Source of the DNA: Conus ventricosus
Lineage: Eukaryota; Mollusca; Gastropoda; Neogastropoda; Conidae
DNA: 64,000 nucleotides
Assembly: GCA_018398815.1 (NCBI GenBank)
Contig: CM031600.1
Span: forward strand, 51,859,048 to 51,923,047
Reading direction: 5' to 3'
This document shows positions 45,801 through 57,014 of this stretch, piece by piece. The position numbers and the translations under genes are program-made. Below the pieces are notes generated by a model. The model worked only from the letters and a program-made list of their open reading frames with translations. It searched no databases and was not told the DNA's origin. Each line of letters begins with the position of its first letter. The stretch's first letter is position 1.

Positions 45801-48800
45801 TCTTCACTGAAAGGCCTTAACCTTTCAAGAAAGGGGGGAAGGGGCGGTAGGTGTTTCAGTTGAGTCTGTGCTTTTAAAGAACGGATGTGAAGAAGCCCAT
45901 ACAGTGGCCTTTTTTTTCGGCAAACCTGCAACAAAAAACCTCAAAGCAGAGATATTAGGTTTTCTTTTAAGCTTGAGAAAACAGTGAATAGTATGCAGAC
46001 GCCCAAAACATTTAGGCCATAGGAAGAGAAATAAAACGTAAAAACCAGTTGAACAAGGCTTATTCCCTGTACAGCCTACGGCTCAGCCGCCTGTTGGAAG
46101 GGACTTTAAAGGATCCAAAATCGCAAACGCCCCGTAATGAATGTTAGAAGTACTTTGGTCTCAGATCTGTTATCCCAAAGCGCCAAACCCTTTAAGACAA
46201 CTGTGCTGATGGTCAGAGGTGGAAATTTGGGTTAGCTTTTCTTGAAAGGGGGAGAAGGGTTTTTGCATGCCATGTCACCCCGCTGAAGCGCAGAGCATGG
46301 GGTATTAGAAAGATGACCCGAGGTGGCCTATCTGAAGAGAATGGATGCAATCCCCCCTAAAGCAGGGCACGCCTAAGAAAAAAAAAGAAAGGCAAAGTAA
46401 CATTCAAAAATTTTAGCAATGGAAAACATTGGTGTGTTGTGGGTGTGTGGTGTGTGTGTGTGGTGTGCGCGTCTTTCACCCGAAAACTGCACGCCTGTAT
46501 CACATGAATGGCAGCTGATAGTTTTTGCATTATCTCGGTTTCCAAATTCCGTATCTTTTTTTGTTTCTTAGTTTATTAGTCTGGTCAGTTCTTTTTGTCC
46601 GTGTCCATTAGTTTTAAAGCTTTTTGTTTTTAAATTTTTTTTCTTTTTTAGTTTGGATGGTTGGGTTGGCGACTGGTTGTTGTCCTTGTTTTTGTTGTTG
46701 CTTTACGGAAAAAAATCGCCCCGCTTTTGGTTTGGTATGTCAGTAGTCCCAGTTTGTTTGTTCGTGTTCTTTTCAAACCCAGCCCCGTGTTATTTGTTCA
46801 TTGCCTGCACCATAAGATGCTTTCTTTTAAGTGTAAAAAAGTTTTTTTTTTTTTTTCATGTTCATTTACTTTACTGTAGAATAACTGGTTTAAAGCCCCA
46901 CCCCACCCCAACCCCCCCCTCTGTCCCCCCATGGTGAGTACTTGCTGGCTGGCAACCAAAGCGACAATTTCCCAAAACAGTTCAGGAAAAATTAAAGAGA
47001 AACAGTTGTGGACTTCTTAGTTGTTTTCATAAAAGGAAAAAAAAAACTATTATTATCATCTTCCATGTAACGGGGCAGTCCGTGATAAGTAAAAAGTTTA
47101 GGGGTTTTAACAATGATGGTACATCCTACATCCACCACGCTCACAACCCCTGGTACAAAACTCTCTGTCTTCCTCTTCCTGTCTTGCATTGCCTCCCCCC
47201 CACTTTTCTTTTGCCCCCCCTCGCTTTGCTTTGTTCTCTATCTCCCCCTTTTTCTCTCTCCCACCAATGGTGTGTGTGTGTGTGTGTGTAAAAAATCAGA
47301 TGTTAAAATGCGTAAAAAAGCTTTAAAATGCCACTAAAATTGTTCTGTTTAGTGGAAATTAAGCTGTTACAAAACCCGCAAAAACAAATGCATGAACCGC
47401 TAAACCAAAATTTTTCAGTTTATGTGGAAATTAAACTGTTTCACTCCAGCAAAAAAAAAAAAAAAGCATGAAAAAACGCAAAAAAAACGTGTTGGTAGAA
47501 AAGTGTGTTTACGTCTGCGTTGGGAAATGGGCTTGACAACGTTTTGAGGACAGCAAAAAAGTGGCGTAAGTTTACCCCTAGTATAATTTCTTTGTGTGTG
47601 TGTGTGTGTTGTGTGGTGTGTGTAAGGTGTTGTGTGTGGTGTGTAAGTTTTTAATGTAAAGTTTAAAAAATAAACATGATTAAAATCAAAATTCCTATTC
47701 AAAACCACACACAAACCCCGCCGGAAACTCACACACGCAGAAGAACCGAGCGCGTTCAACTAGAAAACAGGCACCGTTTTTAAGTAAAATTTGTTAATCG
47801 TCCGAGGGAAAAATGGGTCTTTAAAAAGGTTTTGTTGGTTGTTTTTTTTGTTTTCTTCAATTTAAGTCTTTCCATAAAATGATATTAGACCCAAAGGGTT
47901 TTGTGTGTGTGGGGTTCTTTTGCCCCCATCTGTCTCTTTCTTGTCTGTTGCTCTCCTCTCTTTCGTGTGCTTGCGTTTGCTCTCCTCTCTCTCTGCCTTG
48001 TCGGTCCAGAGTACAGTTAAATTTTTAAAGTTGTTTATAGCAAGCCGCCCAAAGGGCGATCCCGGGGTGACACGCAGAAATTTTTCAGTAGTTCGCCCAA
48101 AACCCCTTTTTTGGCTCTGGGTTTTCTCCAGGTATCCCTTATGAACAAAAAAAAAGGCTTTAAAGGGCCCAAAGAAAAGGGCCCTACCCAAAAAAAAATT
48201 GGGGCCTCGAAATATTTTCTCTGTCGGTTTTTTACATTTGCTTAGCTCTTTTGTTTGTTGACAAGTTTTCCTTTTCCCAAGAGGGGCACTGTTTTTGTTT
48301 ATTTTTGGAAAAATACACGTTCATTGGGGTTTTTCTAAGGCCTAAGCTGCTTTGCTGCTGGGCTTTGAGGCATAGTGCTCAGCTTAACGCAACTGTTTGG
48401 CATCCTTTCCAGGGCTGTCTTTCTCCCCTTTTAGGGTGTGGATCTTTCTCACCAATTTATGCAAACCCACGCACCCCTCACACCACCAGACCTGTTTACC
48501 CCCCCCCCTTCACCTTTCAGTGGGAAGGCGCCCCAAATCTAGTTTTGGAGCTAAAACTGTAAATAGTCCGCCCCTACATTTCGGACCACCAGCATCCTTT
48601 TCGTTTTCCCCCTTTCCCCCTTTTCTTGTCCCATCCTCACCCCTTCCACCAAGACTGCCCAGAATAAAAAAGCTGGGTTTGGGTTTCGGGTGTGTGTTGT
48701 GTGTGTGTGTGAGCGTGTTGTGTGTGTGGTGTGTGTGTGAGTGAGCGTTGTGTGTGGTGTGTGTGTGTGGTGTGTGTGTGTAAGGGAGGAAACCCGATGC

Positions 48801-49200
48801 ATGTTGCAGAAGGGGGATAATCGAAAAAATTTTTCTACTTGTTACTTCCCCTTCTGGGCTTCACTATCGCCCTTTTTTTTTTGTCCACCCCCCCTCCTTC
48901 ACCCCCCCATCTCCATGGTTCGGATTTATGACCATAGGACCTAATTAAAGACCTTTCCCCTGGAAAATATTCATGATTTTGTAGAGGTACACGGTCTGGG
49001 CACACCCACCAAAAAGGTTTTTATCAGACTGCTTTGGGGGACGCTGAAACTGTGCGGGATGAAAAAAAATTTTTAAAAAAAAAGGGGAATTTTGGGGGGG
49101 ATCGGGGGGGGGGGCGGGGGCACCCTGGGAACAGCTCGGCGGGGGGAGGGGGCAGGCCCCGAAGCGAAGCATTTTTGTATTTAAGGCTTTAAAATCTTTA
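42861..49200. other. Homopolymer-rich anomalous sequence, 6.3 kb
   Basis: The texture changes sharply: runs of 4-8 A, C, G or T occur every few bases (ccccaaaaaggg, ttttgggg patterns), no frame stays open with sensible composition, and recognisable motifs are broken by repeated small indels. One such motif is the zinc finger at 45126-45400. TG-rich patches lie at 46430-46470, 47267-47289, 47592-47645 and 48691-48782. The most economical explanation is uncorrected long-read sequence in a gap. Biological decay would add substitutions and not mainly run-length changes. Confidence 0.55.
45126..45410 (+). pseudogene. Broken BED-like zinc-finger N-terminus of a hAT-like element
   Basis: Across shifting + frames one reads MDAKHGNFKNPDGDLDMG, then IRETPWLFIKAG, ISVCEICACEF and a later KTEEQKN segment. 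The order (Tyr/Trp-rich lead, C-x2-C, aromatic spacer) parallels the finger of copy 3 (KYSFMKAG...CEIC). It is the only such finger on the + strand. The His pair of the finger is not readable with confidence. Confidence 0.45.
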
Positions 49201-49458
49201 GAAATACTTTTTTGCTTCTAAACAAATCTTTTTTAGAACGCTTTCAACACCATGAAGCTGGATATGGGAAAGAAACTATGTCAATTGAGACAAAGCAAAC
49301 ATTTGGTATGAATCCTCAGAACTGTAGCTAAAGAAAATTTGACAAACAGTGCTTTCAGGACATAAAGAATAAGGCCTGTAGATAAGTAAATCAGAGTGGG
49401 AAATCAAACTAAGTAAATCAGATGTATGAAAACGACTGCTGGACTTCAATAAACACAA

Positions 49459-50248
49459 TATGAAAAATGATTACTTTGAAGTCCTTTTAAAAAAAAAACA
49501 CTCAAGCTTTTGGGCCTTAGACCCTTCGTCAGGAAACACTAAACACAAAAAAGAACAAATGACATCAAAACAAACTGATGTCACAACAGTACACCACACA
49601 CACCCCCCCCCCCTTCCCCCTTACAACTTATCATATCCCCCCCACCCTTGACAAGTTTGTGTGTGTTTGGGGGGGGGGGGGGGGTGCTTGTGGTGTGTGT
49701 GGGGGGGGAGGGGGGGGGTTGTGTGTGTGTGTGAGGTGGGGTAGGGGACTGGGGTGGGGGGGGGGAGGGGGCGAAATGTGTGGGGTATGTGTGTTGTGGG
49801 GTGAGGGTGGGGGTTGAGGGAGAAGGAGGACGAGTAGAGGAAGTATATAGGTAGTGGGGGGAGTGGGCTGGTGGAAAAGGATTTCATAGAGGGGCTGTTA
49901 GCAGACACCTAATACATGTAGCAAACGTTTGCATTATACCTGGGGAAAAGTGTTACACAATACTGTTGTGACATCAGTTTATTTGATGTCATTTGTTCTT
50001 TTATATTTTTTTTGTCACTTTGACGTTTTTCCCTTGCTTTGAAGACTCTTACGAGTGGAAGTACTCAATTCCTCATCTCTCCAGTGGGTTCGGAGTTGTT
50101 GTTTTTTCCTCCGTTGTTTTGTTATCCTGTTTTTCGCTTGTGTTTACTGTTTAGTGTTTCCTGATGAAGGGTCTAAGACCCGAAAGCTTGAGTGCTTATC
50201 ATTTTTGTTTTTGTAAAAAAGGACTTCAAAGAAGTAATTTTTTATATT
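49459..50248. repeat. Foldback element with hammerhead-like core in each arm
   Basis: The left arm (49459-49595) and right arm (49965-50248) are inverted copies: ttactttgaagtcc against ggacttcaaagaagtaa, then the aagctt...cttagacccttcgtcagg block, then aaacactaaacac and tgatgtcacaacagta. The left arm lacks about 140 bases present in the right. Between them is a C/G/T-rich tract (49600-49900). The right arm contains CTGATGA, one extra A, a 5-bp hairpin and GAAA at 50161-50185. Direct gtaaatcagagt repeats lie just outside both arms. Confidence 0.75.
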
Positions 50249-50269
50249 AAGTAAATCAGAGTCAGAATG

Positions 50270-51552
50270 AAAACTACCATCGAAATGGAACTTTTAGAAA
50301 AATCAGAGTAGGAGTCAAACTATCATTGGAAATGAAACGTAGATTGTTGCATACCAAATGATCTGAAAACATGCTGTAATGGTGTGGGAAACACACACAT
50401 TTTCTGTTGGTGACTGGGACGCTCGATGTGATCTCTGATTGCCACAAAGCCACGACTACCAAAGTAGACACGTTTTTGGCAAGGCTCGCAAAACACTTCA
50501 ATTCGCCGTCTTTGTCATGTTTTCTTATTACATCCGTGACTCTGCGGTCACACACGTCCTTCTGCAGCCACTCGGTCTTCTAGTGGTTCACATACTTCTT
50601 TCTTTTTTTTTCCCCGTTTTGTTTCCACTCACTGGCGACAAACTCTCGCTGTGAATCGACGCCATGATGAGAATGATACTGGAAGGAAGCAGAATGAGAA
50701 CTACGCCGTTTGAGAATATTACCGACAGAGAAGAAATTCGCTGTGCAGACAAGTTGAGATCGTTTCTGAGCTTCACTCTTCGAATAATTTTTCGGCGGAG
50801 ACTTTTTCTTTCGGCGGAGATGCGAAAAAATAACGGCGGAGACGGCGGAAACGGCGGAGGAGTTTTCATCCCTGATGTGTCGGTTCAGGCTGTCAAGTTG
50901 GCTGTGAATCATCATGACTCTGGGGCTGCGTTGAACCAACAGCGAAAAAATCAGCAACACTGCATCTACTGTCACTTTGATGCTGTTTCTCTTTCTTCTG
51001 ATGCTTCACACTTTTTGCGTGTTGCTTTAGCATGGATTCTCCCATTGAGGCGATGTTTACGGAGCAATCGCAAAACGCACAGCGCGCTACATGTTTGTCG
51101 CTCAGAACTTTCTGCAACCAGTCCTTGTAATCCTTGTCTCTCAGCCAACGATCTTGAAATGAACATTTGCCCGGCATTGTGGACGAAAAACTGGGCTTAA
51201 AATTTTCAGCAGGTAAACACGTGTGAACGATGCAAGATGGCGCCTGGAAGTATCGTCAAATCTCGAACGCGAGACTTGCGAGGAAACTGGCTGTGAGAAG
51301 CATCGTCTGCTTGCGCGACCCGACAGAAATGCCGATCTTTTGATTTCATACCTGAAGTTCTTTTCCGCAACCGAAAGTATTCTTTTGTATCGCAAAATTA
51401 AAAGACTTTAACTGACCAAATTGCATTTTAAAGGCCCTTGACAAAATATTAAAGGACCTCTTGGTCAAATTAAAGTACTTTAAAGGCCTTTTCTGAAAAA
51501 TTCTAAATATAAGGACTTTAAAGGACTTCAAAGGACCCTACGACCCATGTCT
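50270..51552 (-). pseudogene. BED-finger hAT transposase remnant, N-terminal part
   Basis: The frame at 51177-50893 begins MPGKCSFQDRWLRDKDYKDW and has a C-x2-C...H-x5-H finger (CAFCDCSV..., LKQHAKSVKH) with a QKKEKQHQ tail. This is a very common start of hAT-type proteins in fish and invertebrates. Further on, near 50555-50380, VCDRRVTDVIRKHDKDGELK and, after a frame change, CEPCQKRVYFGSRGFVAIRD with HIERPSH form a second finger. The right end near 51552 (reverse complement CAGACATGGGTCGTAGGGTC, then repeated tcctttaaag phrases) looks like a hAT terminus. The catalytic part should continue into the anomalous sequence and was not found. Confidence 0.65.
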
Positions 51553-51795
51553 GGGCAGACCAGCATTACACATTCCGATCGGCACAGCGTGTACCTCGCC
51601 ACAGTGATGTTGCCGTTCCGCGCTGCGTGTACCTCGCCACAGAGAAGCTGGGATGGAATGCGCGGGCGATGCGAGAGGGATGGGATGGGGGTGGGGGGAG
51701 GTGGGAGTGCTACTGCGGGGAAGGGAGGTTGGGCGCTCGTTAAAAATAGGCGGGCCTTCCTCGCCGGCCAAGATGTTGTAATTGCGTGCGCCGTG

Positions 51796-51895
51796 TTTTG
51801 TTGTCCGTACGGACTTTATTGTTTACGAGGCAGGGATAGCAAATTGCTGCCGCTTATTGCATTAGTGAGCCACGGTATAGTATGTGTAATTAAAA
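51796..51895 (-). repeat. DIRS right inverted terminal repeat, outer part
   Basis: The reverse complement matches 30782-30861 (ccgtggctcactaatgca... gtccgtacggacaacaaaac). Its outermost 20 bases (gtatagtatgtgtaattaaa) differ from the left end but match the internal complementary region. The inner part is displaced to 39838-39893 by the 11.9-kb insertion. Confidence 0.88.
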
Positions 51896-51993
51896 CACTT
51901 CATTTATGTGGGATCCTTTGAAACAGCTTGAGTGAAGTTTTGCTTCCAGAGAAATACAAGACAGCAAGTCAATCTGTTGAAACTGTGAGGGTA

Positions 51994-52050
51994 AGATAAG
52001 ATAAGATAATGTTGCTTATAGCCCAGCCGACCGCAAAGGGCCACATCAGG
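51994..52050 (-). mobile_element. 57-bp 5'-truncated LINE tail with 13-bp target duplication
   Basis: AACTGTGAGGGTA flanks the insert at 51981-51993 and 52051-52063. On the minus strand the insert reads CCTGATGTGGCCCTTTGCGG, then TCGGCTGGGCTATAAGCAAC, and ends in a (TTATC)n tail. The end resembles that of the LINE at 1-2062. The exact duplication shows a genuine retroposition event. Confidence 0.85.
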
Positions 52051-52063
52051 AACTGTGAGGGTA

Positions 52064-53985
52064 GCTCATACAAAATCAACTACTATGTCCAAAAGACAAC
52101 ACACTTTTGTCAAACATTTCAACATAAGTAATACAAGTTTATGGTTACCTAATATCCTTAAGAAATGGTAAACTGAAATTGAACATCCTTAAAAAAATCA
52201 ATGGGGTAAACTACTCCTGGAAAATAAAACTATGGAACCACTGTTATTTAACAATAACCAAGCTGTTGCTCAAAGATGGTGAAAAAAATACACTTACTCC
52301 AGAAGTCTGATTTAACATGATTCCTAACTTTTTCAGACTGTTAACGATTGTTCTAAAACAGTTCATGCCAAATTCAAGCTTGGTCAAGCAGCAAGCACAC
52401 ATTTGCTGTCAATTCATTATCTGTCCAACAACCTTTCAACATTTGTATTTTTGCCATATTCATCTAAACAGCACAATGAAATTCCTGGTAACAGTCTAGC
52501 TTTGAAACTGTCCTGCCTTTAGGGCTCTCTTACAGGATCTCAACTCCTTTCTTCCCACTCCATTTACATTTGTTAAAAGGCATGCAAAAATGTACAAGCC
52601 TGAAGGTAAATGCACTACCCATGCTTTCTTTGTCTAAGTCTTAACTTTGTAACTATCTCTTCCTTATGTTTCCACCTGTGGAGGGTGAGCCTCCATTTCA
52701 TTTCAATATGGCTTATACAATAAGCTTTAAATATCCATGTAATTTGAAGACAACTATTGTTACGGAAGTGGTCCCCAGGAGTACTTTGTGATTCAAGTGA
52801 AAGAAAGAAAATGTTCATTCTTTCGTTTGTCGGTCTGTTGACGTGATACCCGATAGTCTCTGAACAATGCAGTGTCCAGGCAAATGTCATGACAGGCAAG
52901 TCCAAACCTGAGACTAATGTAGGTATGTTAAATGAACCTTGTAACATTATGTAGATTTTAACTGAACCTGTTCCACAAAAACGGGAAGGTAAGTAACACT
53001 AATAAATTGAATCGAGTCAAAAGTTATTATAAATGGAATTTTTAATTAACAAATTAGAGACCATTAAAATCTCATACAAAAAAAGTGCACAAACTACATC
53101 CATTTAATTTTATCTCCCCCAAAAACAAAGACAACACCACAAAAATCAACAACCATTTCTTTTCAACACCAACTAAACATAACCAGTGAAACATGCCCAC
53201 CACAAATAAATTACCCACACTTCATAAGTGTTTCAACTTAATCTAACTCAATTTAGGTAACACTGCCACACAAAAATAACAGCCCATTTGTTTGCATTAC
53301 TTTAAAACCCAATTTACACAAATTAAAAATGTAACTGTGCCACACGCACATCAAATCACTTTACTTCAAACGGAGTCAACCCAATTAAAACACTTCTCAG
53401 CCGAGAGCGGCATGGACGCACGATACCCTGCCGCGCACACTTGTGCATAGCGTGCTATTAACCCGCGCGGCAATTTGGCCTTTTGTTTTTTTTTTTTTTT
53501 TTTGTGCCTAAGCCTCTGCACCACTCAAGGGCAGTGCAACCACTGTACAACTAAATGAACCCGTCACAGTCCACAGTTCGGTCCTCTAACCAGTTAGTGC
53601 ACCAACACAATCCACAGGGAAGAAATGTCAAGTGTCAAAGCAACCCACCATTAGATTTTACTCACCAAAATGCCAAGTCACATTCGGTGGTGCAAATCAG
53701 CAGCCATTCGTTCTACAACCCAATACACAAAGGTGAACACCACACTACACAATAAATCAACAACCCACTGTTAACCTATGACGTATAATTGTAAAGCCGC
53801 ACTGGCAATGAGCCCATCTTCATCTTTCAACCCATAACAGAAGGGCGCCACCGTCCCACCACAACAAAACCCATGGATTCACCGATACCGGTGACCCCGA
53901 CAGAACCAAACCAAGGCCACAGACGTGGAGAGGACATTGAAATTGAGGTCACCATGAGAGCAGGGCATGAAGGGCCACAGAATTT
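52064..53985. repeat. AT-rich DNA with diverged ~80-bp repeats
   Basis: From about 53040 phrases such as aaaatcaacaaccattt and ttactttcaaccca recur at irregular spacing (53140, 53275, 53690, 53755). They link to the cleaner tandem copies at 55755-55925. A GC-rich island at 53400-53460 interrupts them. 52064-53000 shows nothing recognisable. No gene. Confidence 0.5.
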
Positions 53986-53989
53986 GAGA

Positions 53990-54347
53990 CTTTTTTTATG
54001 CTGATCGATGAGAATGAGGATGATTAAGATGCTACAGATTTCCATTTCGGTCTGAGACTACATGACAGGGCTGTACTCTACACTTCCTTTCATAATCTAT
54101 CCCGGTGTCAACCAGGCCCGAGAGATACAGGCACCTACAGTGTTGGTCAGGAAATTTGAGCAACACTCTCAGAAACGCAACCATTAAGTGGATGAAACTC
54201 GACTGTGTGGTCCCAGTCTTCCCAACTGAGTCCGCAGCAACTCAACTCTGGGTAGGAGCAGAAAAACCCACACGACTTCTGATGGGATTCGAACCCACGA
54301 CCTCCCAGCCGGGAGTCCGTGACGCTAACCACTTCGCCACGGCGGCT
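53990..54347 (-). mobile_element. tRNA-derived SINE
   Basis: On the minus strand the head reads GCCGTGGCGAAGTGGTTAGC (box A, near 54323-54345) and GTGGGTTCGAATCCCATCAG (box B, near 54280-54298). The body has GGGTTTTTCTGCTCCTACCC and ends toward an A-rich tail at about 53992. The spacing of the two boxes is tRNA-like, but the acceptor stem has no partner. It is unrelated in body sequence to the SINEs at 21780 and 62060. Confidence 0.8.
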
Positions 54348-54682
54348 GGTATTTGGCCACTTTTTAATTCATTTTTATGGTAGCTAGACAACAACTGACA
54401 GTCTTGTGTTAGGTGTCACAGGAAAGAACAAACACTCAACTAATCGAGCATAGTAATTTCAAATCATTTACTTTCAATGTGTACACACGAGTGTGCGTTG
54501 AAAAACAGTCTGACAAGTAGAAAAAATGCTTTGTTTGCATTCTATTCTGTTCTTTTACAACACCAAATCAGAAGATGAAGGGATGGCTGCATCTTCAAAC
54601 AATTCACTTTCCTCTTCTCTTTCAAAGTTTTCTCTCTCTCTATCACTCCCCTCATCAACAGATCCACTTTGTAATATGATTT

Positions 54683-55377
54683 CGCTACTTCAGAGGCACA
54701 CCGGTTCATCTCCAAAATGGCAGATTTGAGAAATGCCGACTTGAAGTTTTTAAAACAATGGCAGAAGTCACACGAGTACTTCTACAGTCACATAACTCAC
54801 AATGGTTCAAGTTCAAGTTGTAATGTATAAGTGCTGTTAGCAGCATCAAATAGTATTCAACAGAAAACATAAAAAACACACATTTACAAAAAATAGTCAT
54901 TCCTTGCTTGAAAACTGCCTCGCTAGGGCTCTTCATAATTTGGAGCAAACCAGACTTCCAGTAGTAAGCCTGGTGTAGCGCGCTCTTTATCTGACCGTCC
55001 TAGCCTCTCCCCTCCCACATGGCAGAGCAGGCCATAAATCAGTGTAATGAGGAAGGCAGACGTTTTCCCTCTCCTGCTGCCAGCATCTTTCACAGCAGGG
55101 AAGAGTATCAGCCAAGTGTTACAGAGGTAGCCTACCCTCCCTTCCTTTCCTTAACATATCCTCTTTCTCAGCACAGTTGGTTAAAGCCGGATGTTCCGCT
55201 GTTGCTCCAAACACATAGGTAATCTTGCTCTGTGCCACAAGTGTTTTTTCGCTTTATCTCGCTATTATGCAACATCACATCACCAGGTTTGGAGCTCTTG
55301 ATAAGACCATGAAAAGACACACAATGCACCAAAAAACCCAAAATTTGGAGGTAATCCGGTGTGGCTCTAATGTAGCG
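54683..55377. mobile_element. ~0.7-kb non-autonomous element, copy B (CGCTAC ends)
   Basis: It is the inverted counterpart of copy A at 14448-15146 and 695 bases long. The ends are CGCTACTTCAGAGGCACACC and, reverse complemented, CGCTACATTAGAGCCACACC. The flanks (gattt / aattt) do not give an unambiguous duplication. Short open frames differ between copies, so it is not coding. Confidence 0.85.
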
Positions 55378-55754
55378 AATTTTCAAGCACTTCATTGAGT
55401 GAGAAATCGCTACCAACCCTTCGCCTGACCAACATTTTTTCTGGCACATGAAATACGTGTCGCATGCCGGTGCCGCCAGTTTCTTTGTTTCAAAGCTCCT
55501 GGGGTCAGTCAAGTTCACAATAGGCCACTGAAAGTATGGTCTACAACTCGCTCCAACATCCCCAAGACTAGTTACAGAGCTTATTTCCCTTGGATAATTG
55601 TATGGAAAGTGCAGGAATTTTTTATGTTCCCGTCATCTGATAGTGGACGACACGGCAGAATGTACTGTCTGTCCGTCATCCAGACTTAGATGACTCGGCT
55701 CGAGGGAAAGAAATCCTGTCCTCCATTATTAGATGACTCGGCTGGTAAAGGCTA

Positions 55755-55925
55755 ACGGCAAGAATGAGGTGAACTGTGCCCACACACACAAATAAATCAA
55801 CAACCATTCTCTTTCATTACTTTCAACCCAATTAACGGCAAGAATGAGGTGAACTGTGCCCCCCCACACACAAATAAATCAACAACCCATTCTGTTTCAA
55901 CCCAATTAACAACAAGAATGAGGTG
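55755..55925 (+). repeat. Two to three tandem copies of an ~85-bp unit
   Basis: The block aacggcaagaatgaggtgaa, ctgtgccc, cacacacaaataaatcaac, aaccattct, ttcaacccaatt recurs at about 55755, 55834 and, partly, 55908. Confidence 0.85.
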
Positions 55926-56175
55926 AACATGTGGAACCAATCAACAAAGCAGGTCCATGTCACAGGTGGTACTCACAGCATGATCTTCTGAGTGGGGAGT
56001 TGGCATAGTTCTTGCAATTCACTGAGAACCGACTGTTTCGCAGCATTGTGTTTACCACACTGTGCCGTGTCACACGCTTTCAGGCACTGAGAATACACAT
56101 GCACAACTGAAACTGGTGACTTTTGATGTACAACAAATATATTCTGATCAAAACATTAGCAAACTGGAGAGACGG

Positions 56176-56271
56176 GGGGGGGGGGGGGGGGGGGGGTGGA
56201 GGGGGAGGTCAGGTAAAACCTGAACACATAAAAATCAGTTTCTGCTTCTTTTTTTTTTGGGGGGGGGGGGT

Positions 56272-56305
<34 letters not shown>
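56176..56305. repeat. Long poly-G tracts
   Basis: Runs of about 22 G (56176-56197) and more than 40 G broken once by T (56259-56305), separated by non-repetitive DNA and a T run. They are liable to sequencing error and able to form G-quadruplexes. The 56310-57008 segment after them is AT-rich with no recognised feature. Confidence 0.9.
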
Positions 56306-56308
<3 letters not shown>

Positions 56309-57014
56309 GTTTTAAGCATGCTCATCGAGCAATTTCTTTGCATTTGGTCCATTCTTCAGCTTTGCATCAAATCATACACAAAAACATGCCAGCATAATTT
56401 TGTCTCTCATTGTCAGTGCAGAGTACTGTCAGCATCTTTTTAATTCAGCCCTGCCACTTCTATTCATTCTTCACAATCGCTTGTTCCCAGACACATTTGC
56501 CTCCCATCATTGCGGTGTTTTAGCAAGGTAATTGAGAACAGCTGGTTAAAATATTTGCAAAGCTGTAGGCTGATCTTAATTGACCCTCCTACAGAGCTTG
56601 CTAGGGGAAAGCACAGATTGAATTTATGTCACTTGTTTGTGTTTTCTGTTCCGGTACCAAAGTGATCATTATAAGGGGCTTCTGCAAGTCATTTTTTTTC
56701 TTTTAAAATAGACCAACGTAGTGAGAAAAACATCTTCTGACTGGACAGAAGCCTCAAAAACTGATTCTGTTGCCAAACTGAATGAGTGTCACCATGAAAC
56801 ATTTTAAGCTGGCAAAAATGTTCTGTGGATCCACTTTGCTGTGATCATACACCAAACCATATCATGAATGAATCTTCTTTTTTTTTTTCAGTAAAAATAA
56901 GACAGCCATCCTAGATACTAAGGGGATGAAATACAAACAGGCTGGAATGGAGTATATCTGTTTGGAAGCTTACAGCATGATCTAATTGTTGAATGATACA
57001 TGATAGTCCTTCGA

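Larger units (their letters stand above)
39894..51795. mobile_element. 11.9-kb insertion in the DIRS terminal repeat, flanked by TTTT
   Basis: The DIRS terminal repeat reads caagggttttgttgtcc in the intact left copy. On the right side it is interrupted after TTTT (39890-39893) and resumes with TTTT at 51796-51799. The insert starts CACGGCACACGAGAC and ends, reverse complemented, CACGGCGCACGCAAT, so there is an 11-base inverted end with one mismatch and a 4-base duplication. Inside are a hAT-like element (40454-42053), a homopolymer-rich stretch, a foldback repeat and a BED-finger hAT remnant. I cannot identify a transposase that belongs to the outer ends, and the superfamily is unknown. A composite of several insertions, or a rearrangement, is also possible. 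Confidence 0.6.
30736..51895 (-). mobile_element. DIRS-type tyrosine-recombinase retrotransposon, with nested insertions
   Basis: The element is coded on the minus strand. Its modules from 5' to 3' are: right inverted terminal repeat (51895-51796 joined to 39893-39838), gag-like region (38498-35107), reverse transcriptase (about 35050-34687 and 33476-32900), RNase H (about 32700-32200), tyrosine recombinase (about 32100-31170), internal complementary region (31049-30960) and left inverted terminal repeat (30736-30912). DIRS elements copy through RNA and integrate a circular DNA by recombinase, without target duplication. Removing the four later insertions with their duplications leaves 5597 bases, the usual DIRS size. 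I do not see the methyltransferase domain some DIRS elements carry. All coding modules have frame breaks. Confidence 0.85.

Noticed and set aside
48487..48500. Another CAGACCTG element end
   Set aside because: Only one end is present, the partner was not found and it lies in the unreliable stretch.
55755..55925. CRISPR-like direct repeats
   Set aside because: Contiguous diverged tandem units without spacers in an animal genome.
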